A stretch of 64,000 nt of DNA from NCBI RefSeq assembly GCF_021018805.1, contig NC_086248.1:51899485-51963484 (forward strand), read 5' to 3'. Below, one piece after another: positions 52,001 through 64,000 of this stretch; positions within the stretch are counted from its first letter, which is position 1; each line of letters starts with the position of its first letter. Source of the stretch: Prinia subflava. Lineage: Eukaryota; Chordata; Aves; Passeriformes; Cisticolidae. The translations under genes and the position numbers were made by a program. The notes beneath the pieces were generated by a model that had not been told where the DNA came from, did no database searches, and worked only from the letters and a program-made list of their open reading frames with translations.

Positions 52001-55000
52001 GAGAAATCAAATCTTTACATGGCTGGGATACAAGCACGTTCTTCCCACCTTTTCTGTCTCATCATCAGGTGTTCCATTTCCTGGATTAGTGATTAACAGT
52101 CACTGAGCTGTTATATCTTGAGGTGAGGGCTGCCTCCAAATCTAGTTATTTTATTATTCCTGGTTTTTTTTATTTGTTTTGTTTTGTTTTGTTTTCATCT
52201 ATAAGTGGCTGAAGTGACGTAATTTGTACACCCTGAACTCTCACACCACACACCCTTCATGGGATTGGGCATCTGGTTTGTAAGTGGGAAAAGGGCTAGG
52301 TAAAGAGAGAGGTATGGATTTACTTTCCTCTGCAAAGGTCATTATGGAACTCATTGTACATCACAGTAGAAATTCATCTGTCTGGGCAATTTTATTCAAA
52401 ATAATCTAGCCTTTGCTGCTGAGGCAGCAAAGTGTCATCCTAAACGTTTTTCCTGGAAACTCCTCAAACATTTCTAAATCCACAGATTTTACTTTCTCCT
52501 ACTACACACTGAGAAAGTAAAAGAGTAATGCAAGGGCCATCCCACAGTTTTGAGAAATCTGCATTGTCTCCTACAATCTTCAAACAACTGTGTAATCACA
52601 GTAAAAGAATACCAATTTTATTGTTCTGAAATCCTTGGAATATTAAAGTCTTCTTAATTTAGAAAAAAAATAGTTAGAATTGTGTGAAGGTGTGCTTTGA
52701 CAAGTGTTTCAAAAATCTGGAAACATTGGTCAATATCCTCAGCCTGATGTTAAGGCTGCACTGCTCTATTTTCTTTCCAAAGTCATTTGCATTACATGTT
52801 GTTTGGCAAATGGAGACATTGTTTTATGTGTTACATTCTTGTACAGTTTTTAAAGCAGCAGGGATCTCTGGATGTCAGAATGGTCTATAAGCATAAGTGT
52901 TTTTGACTAAAGGCACTGGCATTATTCCAGCCATCTGTTCTAGAATAAATTCCATCCAGTATGAGTTTTTAAAATCAGTATGCTTTTTGCTGTTTTGGTT
53001 ATGTTTGACTGAATATTTTATTGAAAAGTGTACATCACTAAGTATTGGTCAAACAACCCAAGCTGCCATTCTGCTCAGCAAAGCTTGGTTTGATTTAGGT
53101 TTTGTGTTGGAGTAGATGTAAAATGAAGTTTAAGACTGAACTTTTACAGAATCAGGAATGTATTCTGATTTTGATACCAAGGAGGTAAGAGGAGGGAAAG
53201 TGCAGAACAAGAAATCTAAAAACAATTGAATAATCTCAATTGCTAAGGACAAGCTCATATAAGTGACAGAGCATCTTTTAAAGGGTATAAATTAACACTG
53301 CACATAAAATTTTGAATTCTTTTTGAGGTGCATATCTTTTCTTGATCTCCTGAGTATTGCTTGCTGCCTGCTTGGTGGCACTAATTCAGCAACACCCATT
53401 CATTGTACCTTCAGATGCACCTTTCTGTGCGGATGTGACTCAGAACCACCACAGTGTAATCTTGTCTTTTCCTCAGGTCAGTGCTCCCTGGGAAGGGAGA
53501 TACAGAGTGCTTTTGAAGACTCTGGGTTGACACTAGTAGCTGGACTTATTGCTAGACAATCAGAAGGTCATAAAGGACAGAACAAGGATCAAGGCTATTG
53601 TGACAGTGCTGGTTTAAGGACAGTGATTTAGATGGTCTGCCCATCACTACAGTTGGTCAGATTTAATGTCTATATATCAATCCTTTTTCTTCAGGTCAGA
53701 GAAGTTGTATTGAAACCGAGGTAGCAGTGTGTCACAAAGAAATCTGTGCTGTAAATGTCAATGCAGCAATGGTTTCAAGGATGTTTCAATTAATCTTCTG
53801 TGTTTGCTAAAGGTGTGAGTTAGGCCTGCTATAGAAAACTCTGAGATAGGTATGTTTTGGTTACCCTTTTTCAACCCTATGAAGTGGTGGGAAAAAAAAA
53901 AAAGAGAGAGAGAGTGGATTGAAAGACAATTTCTGAAATGATTGGCTGAGGGCTTACCAAAGGTTCCTTGACAGCAAAATATAATTACATAACGAACTTA
54001 TTTCAACAAAGATTATTAAAAATTTACCATTTTTACATAATACAAAGTGCATACAAAAGGAAAACACAATCCTGTATATATGTTGATCTCAGGAAGAATT
54101 CAGAAATGAAAACTTCTTCATGATGTGTCACTCCAAGATATTAATGCTTTTTTACTGTAAGATATTTTCTTTCCCAGTGAAGAGAAAACATGTCCCAAAA
54201 TCTCTTGTCTTCACAAGAAGAGCAAGACAACATGTTTTTTCTGTTCCTGTTCCAAATGTTAGGTTAATTTTATTGATACATTTTCAGTAATAGCAGAGAC
54301 AATAATATCCACTCTTTGAGAATTATAATTATCCTCACTCTTGCAATTCTGCAAGTTGTTAGAGTGATCCAGAAAAGTAATCTATAAAAGCAATTCAGGA
54401 AATCTTTTTCCAAAAGAACTATTTCAAATCCAGAAACTTCAGTCTGTTGAGAAAAGCACCAAAAAATATGTCTAATTGTTATGCCAGATTTTTTTTTATT
54501 TCAACTCTTTCACCAGTTTGTGTTTGCTTTTTCTTTTGCTTTGTAAAGTAACATTTTCAATATCTTCTTGTTTTTTCTCCTTGAGGAATTATACTTATCT
54601 ACTGTTTGACCTTTTGCCAATGAGCTTTTTAGTCCATAAACCCTTTTCTCTCCTTGCTACTTTCTCCAGAGTGATAGCTCTCTGGGAAATTATTGCTTCC
54701 CAGGCTATCAGGACTTATCCAGTCAGAGACCCTCACTCCTTACTAAGACACAGGGAAGGTGCTGCAGGCACTTAAAGTGGAATGTGCCTCACCCCATTGA
54801 CAGTTTCTTGGTTTGGCATATGGGAATGATCATTGATTTATCTCAAAGTTCTGCCTCTGGCAGTGGCTTATAACACACAGTGCCAAAAAAGACATCATAC
54901 ACATGGCACCTGAATAATTGGGTTATTCTGAGTGAAGCAGGATAAATTGATTCTTTCAACTTGATTGTGAATATTTTTTAAAATTATTTTTGTAAATGGT

Positions 55001-56401
55001 GCACCTATGACTGCAGCATGTCTGAGAGCCCGTTGTCGAGATTCTCTTTGTCTGAGGTAAAAAAGATGAGGAGCCAGTGTTATGTGGTAACATAACATTG
55101 TGCAGAAAGCCAGATACACGAGAGGGGACAGATTCAATGCATAGTGCAGGGACTGCAGCATCCTTGATAGAGTACTTTGCAATCACAGCATTGGCATGAA
55201 AAGCCCTTTTGGCCAATTACATTGGAAAGATCTAGTATGTTGAAATTAGTAACAGTAGGGAAGTTTAAATAAAGGGTGCATCCAGATTCTTTTCTTTTTG
55301 TTTAAAGATATTGGTCCTTATCTGTAATAAAATATCTGACCAGAAAAAAATGCTGTTAGCTGTGTATATTTGAAAACATTTCATGATTTCATACTGCTGG
55401 ATTTAAAAATTTATCCAAAACCAGACTAATCATTTATGAGCATTGACTGGAGTAATCACTTATGGGTTTTTCTGATTGCAAATTGAAGGTTTTATGTTTA
55501 CATACAAGTCAGGTTTTGATTTTGGCCTTTTTTCTGTTATGTAGTCTTGTCATTTGAGCCTTTAGGAAATAGCATGGCATCATGTTTCCAAATGTCAGAG
55601 CTAGATGTATTTTATTTTAGTTGGAGATTTTTGTTTTGTTTTGTTTTATTTTGTTTTCTGGGGGTGGGGAGAGATGGGATTAGGTCTTTACTAATTAAAA
55701 GTGATTTGTTTTCATGATCTGGATGAAGTGTTTTCGCCAGATGCCTAAGATACCTCTGAGATTCAGGCAGAAATTTGTCACATCAACCAGGAAATCCTTA
55801 TCAAAACACAGCTTGGATCTCTGGCGGCACTGAGTGTATCGTTTGATAAGTGAGTCCTATTTTCTTGTCTGCACACCAGTCCTTTGTAGCAAAGGGCATT
55901 TATTAAGGAAACAGATGGGGAAACATCAGTTATCATTTGTGCCTTCTGTTTTCTATAAAGGCCAGCAAGACAAGGCAAGCTCAACCAAAATAATTAAAGG
56001 CTTCATAGAATAAGTCAGGTAAGTTAAGGTAGAATAGATTCACTGTAGCCCCAGAAGCCCTTTAGTTCCTGATTTTTAAAAAAGTGTTTTTCATGCAGAT
56101 TGGTCAAACAGCTCAAATTTTGAAAAGCCAAGAAATCATCTTGCAAAGAAATTTTGATCAATGATATACTTTTACTAATACAAGCTGTTGTGCTATGTAT
56201 ACATGTAATTGGTGTAAACTATTTCTGAGCAAAGATTTTTTTGAAAATTGCGAACGCCAGAGGTGCTGAACCACCAGCTGCAGTTTTTATGGATTTCTGC
56301 AAGAATAGGGAACCATTATAAAAATACTAAGAAATCTTTAATCAGAATCATAATTATTAAGAGCAGCATTTTTCATTCTGCTTTTAAGTTTGTAATATCT
56401 G
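49031..56401. other. Unique AT-rich non-coding sequence
   Basis: No gene is recognised in about 7.4 kb. Simple content includes TA/TG alternation at 49959-50006, T/G-rich tracts at 52160-52197 and 55630-55660, and an A run passing into (GA)n at 53892-53914. A 102-codon plus frame at 53323-53631 and two overlapping minus frames (95 and 86 codons) at 54895-55216 have fairly protein-like composition but no domain I know. A segment near 50450-50650 is rich in TAAT motifs. Confidence 0.5.
54895..55216 (-). other. Two overlapping unassigned ORFs
   Basis: Two minus-strand frames of 95 and 86 codons overlap in different registers. One carries a hydrophobic stretch (LVYLAFCTMLCYHITLAPHL). I do not recognise either as a known family. 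They could be a frameshifted remnant of a retrocopy or of an old transposon, or pure chance. No splice sites, poly(A) tail or target duplication supporting a retrocopy were found. Confidence 0.15.
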
Positions 56402-57053
56402 TGTGGTGGGCTGACCTTGGCCAGCTGCCGTGTGCTCGCCCAGTTGTTCTCACTCCCTCAACAGAACAGGGGCAAAAAAATTAGATGAAAATGCTCCTGG
56501 GCCAAGATAAAGGCAACACTCACCAATTATTGTCAAGGAGAAAACATATATAATTTGGGGGAAAAAATTACCTAAATTTTTTGCAAATTAAAGTTGATTT
56601 GGATGGTGAGAAACGAAAATTAAACACATTACCCTCTGCCTGGCTTTTTCTACCAGCCTCAACTGCACTCTGTCATTTCCAACTCCTCTACCTCCCACCC
56701 TGACTGGTGCATGGGGATGGGGAATAGGGGGTTAGGATCAGCCCATGACAGATCCTGATTCCTGCCTTTTGCTGTTTCCCTGCTCCAGCCTGGCCTCTCC
56801 AGGGACTGCAGGAAACTCTGCCCAGGCACATGGAACACCTCCTCCTCCCCATCTCCATCCTGGGCCTCAAAGGGCTGTTTCTCACACCTTTTTCTCCTCA
56901 TTAATTGCTCATAGACTGTGTCCTGCCCATCCCTACACACACTTCCCCAAGGCACTGCCATCATGTCTGGGGGCCTCAGCCTTGCCCAAGGAGCCCTCTG
57001 GAACTGGCCATGCCTGGCACAGAGCAGGTCCCCCACTGCCTGGGCACCCAGCA
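56402..57053 (-). mobile_element. LTR-derived element of an avian endogenous retrovirus
   Basis: Its left end TGTGGTGGGCTGACCTTGGC is the reverse complement of the 3' terminus of an LTR family common in birds (sense end ..CCAAGGTCAACCCACCACA, as recalled). Reading leftward in sense are blocks matching GGTAGAGG, CCCCATTCCCC, CTCCAGCCTGGCC-type units and, toward the 3' end, the TAATTGGTGAGTG block (plus CACTCACCAATTA at 56519). The sense start is deleted or diverged: about 650 bp remain against a recalled length of roughly 1.2 kb. It is much GC-richer than its surroundings in its right half. No retroviral genes are present, and the 131-codon open frame at 56659-57054 minus is LTR sequence. Confidence 0.8.
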
Positions 57054-60000
57054 TAGATTTACAAGTAAAATATTAATTAATTAATGGTACTACAATGAAA
57101 ACAGTATGAATTATAGACAATTTCTTTAATCTGTTTTTTTTTTTTTTTTTTTTTTTTTTTTGTGGCTAGGCTTCATACTTCTCATAACTATGAGGCTTGT
57201 AATTCTGTTCACTGATGGCATATGTCTTACTTTATAGTGGTAATTCAAATAAATAAAAAGGTAATCACCAAACCTAAAGGAAATTCTTATAAAAAATCTC
57301 CAGAAGAAAGTATATAGAGAGTGAACGGTACCAGTTTAATATGACTTCTCTTTTTTGCGACAATATCTGCTATATACATGTATAGGATTACAATAGTTTA
57401 ATCAGATTTAGTGATGAAATGCTGCCCTAGCAGTATTGCAACCACACAAACTTGTGTGAGGCAAAATCCCATAAAACACACTGAGTGTTCATCAATTCTA
57501 CATAGTTTTGCCAGTGAAGGATGCGGAGAGGATGAATGAGGAGCGCAGTGACATGGCAGGAGAGCTCAAGGAACACCTTCAAAATGAAAAAAAATATGTT
57601 AACATATACCATAAGATCATAAATCTGTCTGTGTCTTAACACTATCTCAAGTATTCATAAAAAATGAAAAATGTTGATTTTTTTCCTACAGTGCAGTGTA
57701 TTGTTTCATATTATTTTGATTCTGTTGAGATATCTGATGATGTTATCCCTCAGACAATATTAAGAGCTTGCCTGTTATGGTAGTCATAATATCTAGATAC
57801 AGGTGGAATTATATTTCCCATTGCCTAGGTTAATGAACCAAATGTGTAAAATCCACAGTCATAAGCACTGATTTGTAAGCTCATGTTATATATGTACATA
57901 AGTCACGTTTTTTGCAAATGCTAAGTTCCAGCCTGGTGCAGCTTAAATCCATGTTTGCTGCCTTTAAATAGCAGGAAAAGAAGTTTGATTCCTTACCTAG
58001 GTACTTTCTGTGTTCAGATTTGTGTTGTTTTTAATCATTACCTGTTTGCCATTGATATCACTGCTGCTTTCCAAGGCAGTGAAATTGCTGTATTATTGCA
58101 ATAATGCAGTTTTTCTATAGGCTTCTGATACCAACTGTGTTTTCTGTTATCTCATTTCTGTTTGCAGATTCACAAGAAGGAAGTGCTGTAATTGTGATTT
58201 GGAGGTCTCTTAAAAAACCCCTTTCTTATTTTAATGTTTTTGTTCTTCTAAGAAGATATGTATTGTGTAGCATAACGCGATTTTAAAATCAGGGAGTCTA
58301 GAACTCTTAGCTACCTGCATTTCAAGGAAACTGTGCAAAGTCCTAGGAAACTCCCTTGTCCAACCAGCTTATGAGTTTGTGTTCATTCATATTCTCTGGT
58401 CGATAGCAAATGGATCTCTAGTTTAGGTATGAAAAGCTTCAAGTTTAAGATTAGTTCTATAGAAAAACTTAAAAGGATGGTTATCTACAATGTCTTGTGT
58501 GCCTTGCCCCCAACTCATTATTTCAGTTATGTCTGCTCTTTTCAAAGCAGAGCTTGAATTTCTTTTGTTTAGAGACAGCTATTCATCAGTAACCAAAATT
58601 ACTGCACTTCTCCACTAGTGCCAAATTCACCTTCCCTTTTAAAACTTAATGAGGTGCAGCTTTTTAACTGGCCAACATGCAGTGGTTGATGGGTGGCTCA
58701 TGAGGCATGCAGTGAAGTCTTCCATCTAACATTCTTTTCTTCCTGTCCAGACTTAATATATATTTTATCTTCAAAATATTGCACTTTAAGCTTGCAAAAG
58801 ACTTTTTCTGTCTTGTGCTCCAGCTTGCATGATGTGACACTAATCTGCCACATCTGAGAGATATTTTTTTCATTTTTTCATTTCAAAGTACACTGTCTGG
58901 TTTGTTCTTATTACAATGACAGTATTGAGTGGGGGTATATCCTGTAGATACATATCCCACCAGATGTGTCACCTCTTGGTGTCATGCTAGATATGCTGAT
59001 ATGAAGGGGCTAATTAAAATAAGGAAAGGTTTATATTTTGTATGCTTTAAAAGTTTTAGGATCACCATCAATTTATTGTTAATGTACCTGACAATCTTGT
59101 GTTTTTTCATGGCATACATTATTAGAACCAGATAATAATATAAGTAACAGATGTTTGTTGGAAATGGATAGATGGCTCTCTTCAGGTTCTTCATAACAAA
59201 AGAAAAGTGCCACCTAAAACTTGTCTTCAGTGCAAACAGAGACTGCGTACTTCACTGTCAGCTCTGTGCTGCTGTATTCAACTGGGGGAATTTTGGTAGA
59301 TCTCTAGCCCACTTGTTCTTCAAGTCCTTATTTTTAAAATTAAGATAGTAGTGTTTCATGTCCTTTTACAGGAGTCATTGGATGAAAGGTGCAGTTACAG
59401 AAGTCCAAATTTATTTAATTATATATGTAGGCTTGCTAATGACCATAGAGGCTCTGAAGAATTGAAGAGGAATAGCTGAGTAGGATCAGCAATATTTATC
59501 CCAGGACAGACAAAAGTTACCCATCACAAAAAATTACTAAATCCAAATTTGAAGTAGATTTCTTGTAGTCTCATTTTATCAACAAATAAAATGAGTTGCT
59601 CCTCAGCTTTGCCCTCTCTCCTTGCCCCACCATATCTTGATGTGTAAGTAAATGGAGCCTTTTACAGTATTATTCAAAAGTTTTGAATCAGTGCCGTTCA
59701 AAGTCACAGTTATGTATGTGTGCAATAAGCTGAAAATGAAAACAAATGGATAAGGACTTGCAAATAAAGGAAGTGATTTCATTTTATACTTTCCTAATTC
59801 TTGGTCTTTCCAACTAGCCACTAGAGAGCAGCTTTCTACAGGACCTGAGAGAGATTACTGTCCTGCAGAGTTCCTGAAATGTAAACAGGGAATGTCTCCA
59901 AAATTATCATGTTCAAAATAAATTTTATTAATAAGTTCAGGCAGTATGATTTTAGATCATATTGGTTTTGTTCATGACCCAATTTAAATCGCAACATTTC

Positions 60001-60123
60001 AGGCTTCATGTGTCTGAAGGCATAATGTTCTGTAACTTAAGTATACATATTCTCATATGCCATCAATGGGCATAATTTTAATAAGGTTTGTGATTTTGCA
60101 GTCATATCATTGCAGTTTAAATT
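57054..60123. other. Unique AT-rich sequence with a 28-nt T run
   Basis: No gene is recognised. The T homopolymer occupies 57134-57161. Open frames (72 codons or fewer) carry no recognisable domain. Confidence 0.6.
57134..57161. repeat. 28-nt T homopolymer
   Basis: An uninterrupted T run 80 bp from the right end of the LTR-derived element. No retrocopy was identified on its right flank. Confidence 0.95.
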
Positions 60124-60245
60124 GAAAAAAAAAAACCAAAAACCAAAAAACACCCAAACAAACAACCAACCAAACAAAACCCACAAACAAACCAAAGCAA
60201 AAAACAACAAAACAACAACGAAAAAGCCCAACCAAACCAAAACCT
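60124..60245. repeat. A/C-rich (CAAA)n-type low-complexity tract
   Basis: About 120 nt of degenerate CAAA, CCAAA and CAACAAA units with almost no T and few G on the plus strand. The open frames across it (Lys/Asn/Thr/Gln-rich on plus, Phe/Leu/Trp/Cys-rich on minus, including an 88-codon frame) are artefacts of this composition. Confidence 0.92.
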
Positions 60246-60689
60246 GTAAGCTGTTTCAAATGGAAGATATAAAAGACATATTAGATGAGAACAAAAGATA
60301 ACCTGAGCTTGGAAACTTGCCTCAAGCAGCAGCCAGTTGCAGTTGCCTGGTGAACAGTGCAGGACCCTGTAGAGCATGGTCATTCCTTCAATTTACCCTC
60401 TCAGCTTTCAGCAGTTGGTAATTATGAGACTTCTTAAACCAAAGGCTGTAGCAAGACCATCATTTTTATCTGCTATCAATGGACTAATTTTCCATGAAAT
60501 TATCTGATTTTTTTCTGTCTAAAACACAAAAGCCTGTGGAAATATATTTCCCAGGTTCATTATTAATCCTGTGAGAATATATTTCCTTCTCTTCTTTTCA
60601 GTTTCTCTCACTTCATCGCAGCCAACTACCTCTATGGCTAGTGCTAGAAAAAGTAATAGAACTTGCTCCTTACCTATTTACTTCATGCA
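60246..60689. other. Unique spacer
   Basis: No gene or repeat is recognised between the A/C-rich tract and the ancient LINE fragment. Confidence 0.6.
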
Positions 60690-61175
60690 ATCCTTGATTT
60701 TAAAGAGTTTTACATAATTCCCTACAGCTCTCTCTTTTCTGACTTCAAGAGTCCTAATTGGTTTAGTCTGTCCTCAGTAGAAATATTCCACTGTTCTGGT
60801 AATCCCATTTATATTTCTTTGTACTTTTCCAGCTTTACTGTATCTACGGTTGCTCTCTTTGATAGTGCAGTTTTCTGTTTCATTGCCCACTCTTTCTTAA
60901 TGATTTCTAAAATTTGGGGTTTGTTTGTCATCAAGCTGACATTTTATGCTAATATTCTGGAGTAATTTTATAATTTCCTGAGTAGTGATTATTAATTTAG
61001 AATCATCCACTGTGTATGGTAAATATTCTTTCCCATGGAGGCACATAATTTTGCATTTATCAGGACTTCATTTCATCTGTCATTTTGATGCCTAGTCATT
61101 CACTGTTGTAATATCCTTTCCAACAATATTCTGGCAATTTTAATATTGTCTACCTTGCAAATTTGGATAGACATA
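60690..61175 (-). mobile_element. Ancient CR1-like LINE fragment, 3' part
   Basis: The plus strand matches the reverse complement of the 3' part of amniote CR1-type LINEs in order: TCTTTTCTGACTTCAAGAGT, TCCTAATTGGTTTAGTCTGT, TTTCTTTGTACTTTTCCAGC, TTTTGCATTTATCAGGACTT, TTCATCTGTCATTTTGATGC and ACCTTGCAAATTTGG. This stretch encodes the C-terminal part of ORF2, downstream of the RT catalytic residues, plus what follows. Divergence is high and no ORF survives; the 100-codon plus-strand frame at 60663-60965 is antisense to the element and not a gene. Confidence 0.85.
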
Positions 61176-64000
61176 AAGTTTCAGCACTTTCCCACATAAC
61201 TTCCTATTACAACATACTTCCTTCAAGTGTTCAGTATTGCTGAAGCTTTATGAAAGAAATTGTACTGGGAAGGTTCACTCACTGATTATTAACATTTTTT
61301 AGTGAAAATAATGTTAATTCTCCCATAGCAAATTGCATTAATCAGGTTGGGGGTTTTGTTTGTTTGTTTGTTTTTGCAAACCTGTAAGCTTCCATACAGG
61401 GAGATAAGAAGCTGATGAAATAGCATTTGAGCAAATTTATGCTCCATCACACTGATTGTTGACAAGACATTTGTTGGTCTCACCTCTAACTCCTGGCATA
61501 CTTTTAGAAGAATGGAAGAGAAAGTCCAGTTTATAATAGTGCTGAAAGTTCATACTTGCCTTTGAACATCTTTCACCTTATAGATTAAACAAAATAAAAT
61601 ATTCACAACTACCTAAGTTAGGAACTTAATAATTAGAGAAAGTCAATTAAATTTAAATTTCCACATGGCTCCATTTTGACATCAGGATTTAAATACTGCC
61701 TAACTGTGATGCCTTGAAGCTAAAAGATTTTGTCTGAATCCCATAGGGAATCTGTGGCAGTCCCTGGAACAGCATAGACCCCAGTAGTCTATTCCTGGAC
61801 TATCACATGTATTGATTAACTTAGTAATAATTATGGTTCTTTTAGATTAAATGGATGGATGATATTCATTTTGTCTTGCTTAGGTACCTGTACTTAGTCA
61901 GAATGGATTTGCCTCTGGAGGCCAACAGTGACACTTTAATTCAATATACCAGAAATTTGGTGGAGATTCAATACCTAAAATGTAGACTGAAGTTAAGGGT
62001 CCTAGATTAGATAGATTCGACCTCAACTCTGCTTTCTAAATAGAAGTTATGGCTGGGATGAGCCAGTGGCTTCTTTTCTAAGATAGTATCCTTAAAAGAG
62101 GAAGATCTATTTACTTGGCTCAAAGGATTTTACAGCCATGTGTGGGGTGAAACCTGCCAGGCAGAGGATGAAGGAGGAGACTTACAGTTTAGCAGCACCC
62201 CCACAGAAGAGAAGACAGTTCCATCTAGAGGAGAGCAGCTATGCAGGAATCAATAGTTCCTACCTGAGCTTCTCACAGAGCCAGGACATGAACATCCCTA
62301 AAAAAATTATTGGTGCTGACAATCATTGTCGGTTCTCAACAGAAATATAGGAAATCTGGGGGCACTTTGATTTGTCTGCTGGAGTACAAAGTTGCCTTTA
62401 CCCTAAAGTTTTATTTTTCACCATAATTTACTTTGTATAGTGAGATATGTTACTGGAAAATTGATGACTCCTGTTTTTTCCTCCTGTATTCTCAGATGTG
62501 CACAAGCTTTATCTGTTCCTTCTTCTCTGCAATGTAGAACTATCTGTCAATACCAGGGCATCTTGAATGGACATTGATCCTTTTTTTCCTTGGCTGAGGT
62601 AACAGAGCAGCAGGGGTGAAAGAGGTTGATTGTGCTTCATTTACTTTTCCTGCTTAGAAAGAAGGCAGTTCTCACTAACTAAAGTTCCTTTTCCACCTAA
62701 CTGCCTTGTTTGCCAGGGACAGCAGTTTCCCGTATCTTCCCTGTAAATGGAATTCCAATCAGGGTGTCATCAGGCTAGGGGCAAACCACTGGGTAAACCC
62801 TTACCACAGTCAAAGCATGCACACAAAGCAGGAGCCAGCAGGTGCTGCATTCATTGCATAAAGGTATGCTGTTGCCCTAGCAGAAAAGCAGCAAGCACAA
62901 TATTATCAGATTATCTTCTCCTTGAGTTAAAAATACTCTCTCTAGAGAGGTCACCTATACCGCTAAGAAACACACAGGTATTTGGTCTTATGTAAGTGTT
63001 ATTTTTTCCTATTTTTTCCATTAATAATAGAAGTTTGCTTTGGAAATGATTCTGTAGTTACCTTCAAATAATTGTATTAAAAGCTGCTGTCTAGAAGGGA
63101 TTAGAGTGTCATAGACATGCATAATTTAAAACATTGACTAATACATTTATAGGAAGAAAGGTTAACTGTTGAATTTTTTACAATTTTTTGTAAGGTATCG
63201 TGTGATATGAAATTAAAGTGAATGCTGTTAGCGTTCCCTTCCTAGTGTAATACACACAAAATCGGTCAAAATCAATTATAAACACCTCTTTTTTTGACAG
63301 GTCATGACTAGATGGAAGATAGAAGATTTTTTTTTGTTTTTTTGTAAATTCAAGGTAGTAATTTGTTGACAAGCCAGGGCATTTAAAGAGCTAGATTTCA
63401 GCAGCTAACTCAAAATTGTCAGGTTCAGTTTTGCTTCTGGGATTTGTTGTTGTTGATTGGGTTTTTTGGGGTGTTTTTTTGTTCGTTGGTTTGTTGTTTT
63501 GGGGGAGGTTTGCTAGGCACTGTAGAAGGCGCTGGCTCAGGCAATGTAATTTGCCTTTCATAGTCTATCACAAGACTCATGATTATTTCTTACAACAAAA
63601 TATTCGGTGCAACAAATTAGTAGATTCTGCTATGTTGGTTGGGCTGCATTCCAATTCCTCCCTTTGTAATGCTGGCTGCCTTCAGCACTGCCAGCACAAT
63701 AATTATTGCTGTGTTTTCTAGTCCTCATGAAACCAGCAAGGTGATCACCCCCTTGGAACAGCTGGGGATATGAGGTATGAAAAAGTGGCAAGAAATTGCT
63801 GTAACTCTGTGCTATCTTGCCAGCAAGTGCCACTTGAATGATGACAGCTATTGGCAGGGACAGGCCTCTGCTGGAGGAGAGCTTGCAGCAGTCCTAGATT
63901 ATAGCTTTGGCTGCTTCCAAGAGGAACTGCTGTGGGCACTGAATTAAAGAAAGCAAATTGGAAGGTGGGGAAGACAAAGAGTCAAAGGAAAATCCAGGAG
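61176..64000. other. Unique non-coding sequence to window end
   Basis: No gene is recognised. T/G-rich low-complexity tracts occur at 61347-61376 (GTTT units) and 63446-63510. Overlapping open frames of 64-101 codons at 63416-63939 on both strands partly derive from the T/G tract and show no recognisable domain. Confidence 0.55.
63446..63510 (+). repeat. T/G-rich low-complexity tract
   Basis: Mostly T and G with several G runs (GGG, GGGG, GGGGG). The loops between runs are too long for the standard four-run G-quadruplex pattern. It creates an artefactual Val/Phe/Trp-rich open frame. Confidence 0.85.

Noticed and set aside
53323..53631. 102-codon plus-strand open frame with Cys-rich N-terminus
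   Set aside because: It looks somewhat protein-like and contains a splice-acceptor-like TCTTTTCCTCAG, but no family match is recognised and single acceptor-like sites are common.
60037..60383. Phe/Leu/Trp-rich membrane-like minus frames and Lys/Asn-rich plus frame
   Set aside because: All derive from the A/C-rich low-complexity tract at 60124-60245.
1..64000. Bacterial or phage system, CRISPR array, tRNA or rRNA genes
   Set aside because: There is no dense coding, no regularly spaced direct repeats with unique spacers, and no cloverleaf or rRNA sequence that I can see. The repeat content is that of a bird nuclear genome.

Overview
This window looks like vertebrate nuclear DNA, most likely from a bird (probably a passerine or other neoavian). 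It is AT-rich and has no open reading frame longer than about 165 codons. It contains copies of the CR1 LINE family in avian-type arrangement: strongly 5'-truncated and ending in the tail containing GAATCATAGAAT (read on the opposite strand). It also holds two sequences I recognise as avian endogenous-retrovirus LTRs. The CR1 and LTR identifications rest on recalled family consensus sequences, because no search could be run. I find no convincing host protein-coding exon, rRNA, tRNA, CRISPR or bacterial-type operon. The window is best read as intergenic desert or the inside of a very long intron.

Layout. 1-8.85 kb is unique AT-rich sequence with only short low-complexity tracts. 8.85-10.47 kb and 14.52-15.77 kb hold three minus-strand CR1 pieces; two keep a recognisable piece of reverse transcriptase, and one of those carries an in-frame 33-bp triplication. 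15.8-28.5 kb is mostly unique sequence interrupted by a 40-nt T tract, a 203-nt pure pyrimidine tract built on a perfect hexanucleotide repeat, and T/G-rich tracts including a G-quadruplex candidate. 35.2-37.1 kb has a degraded plus-strand CR1 facing a minus-strand CR1 tail-to-tail. 39.6-41.0 kb has a (TTTTA)n microsatellite and a complete-looking solo LTR that contains an 18-unit tetranucleotide repeat. 43.4-43.8 kb is a GC-richer patch with LTR-like polyadenylation features. 45.9-49.0 kb holds two very old, AT-drifted LINE fragments on the plus strand. 56.4-57.05 kb is a second LTR-derived element on the minus strand, and 60.7-61.2 kb is a third ancient LINE fragment on the minus strand.

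There are no genes here that work together. The content is a layered record of retrotransposition: ancient LINEs, then avian CR1s, then ERV LTRs, then microsatellite expansion inside or beside them. Most of the open reading frames are chance, low-complexity or repeat-derived. I do not see a new biological system. The observations most worth checking are the in-frame CR1 triplication, the microsatellite born inside the LTR, the uncatalogued LTR-like patch at 43.4 kb, a perfect 13-bp hairpin at 10.97 kb, and the long polypyrimidine tract.
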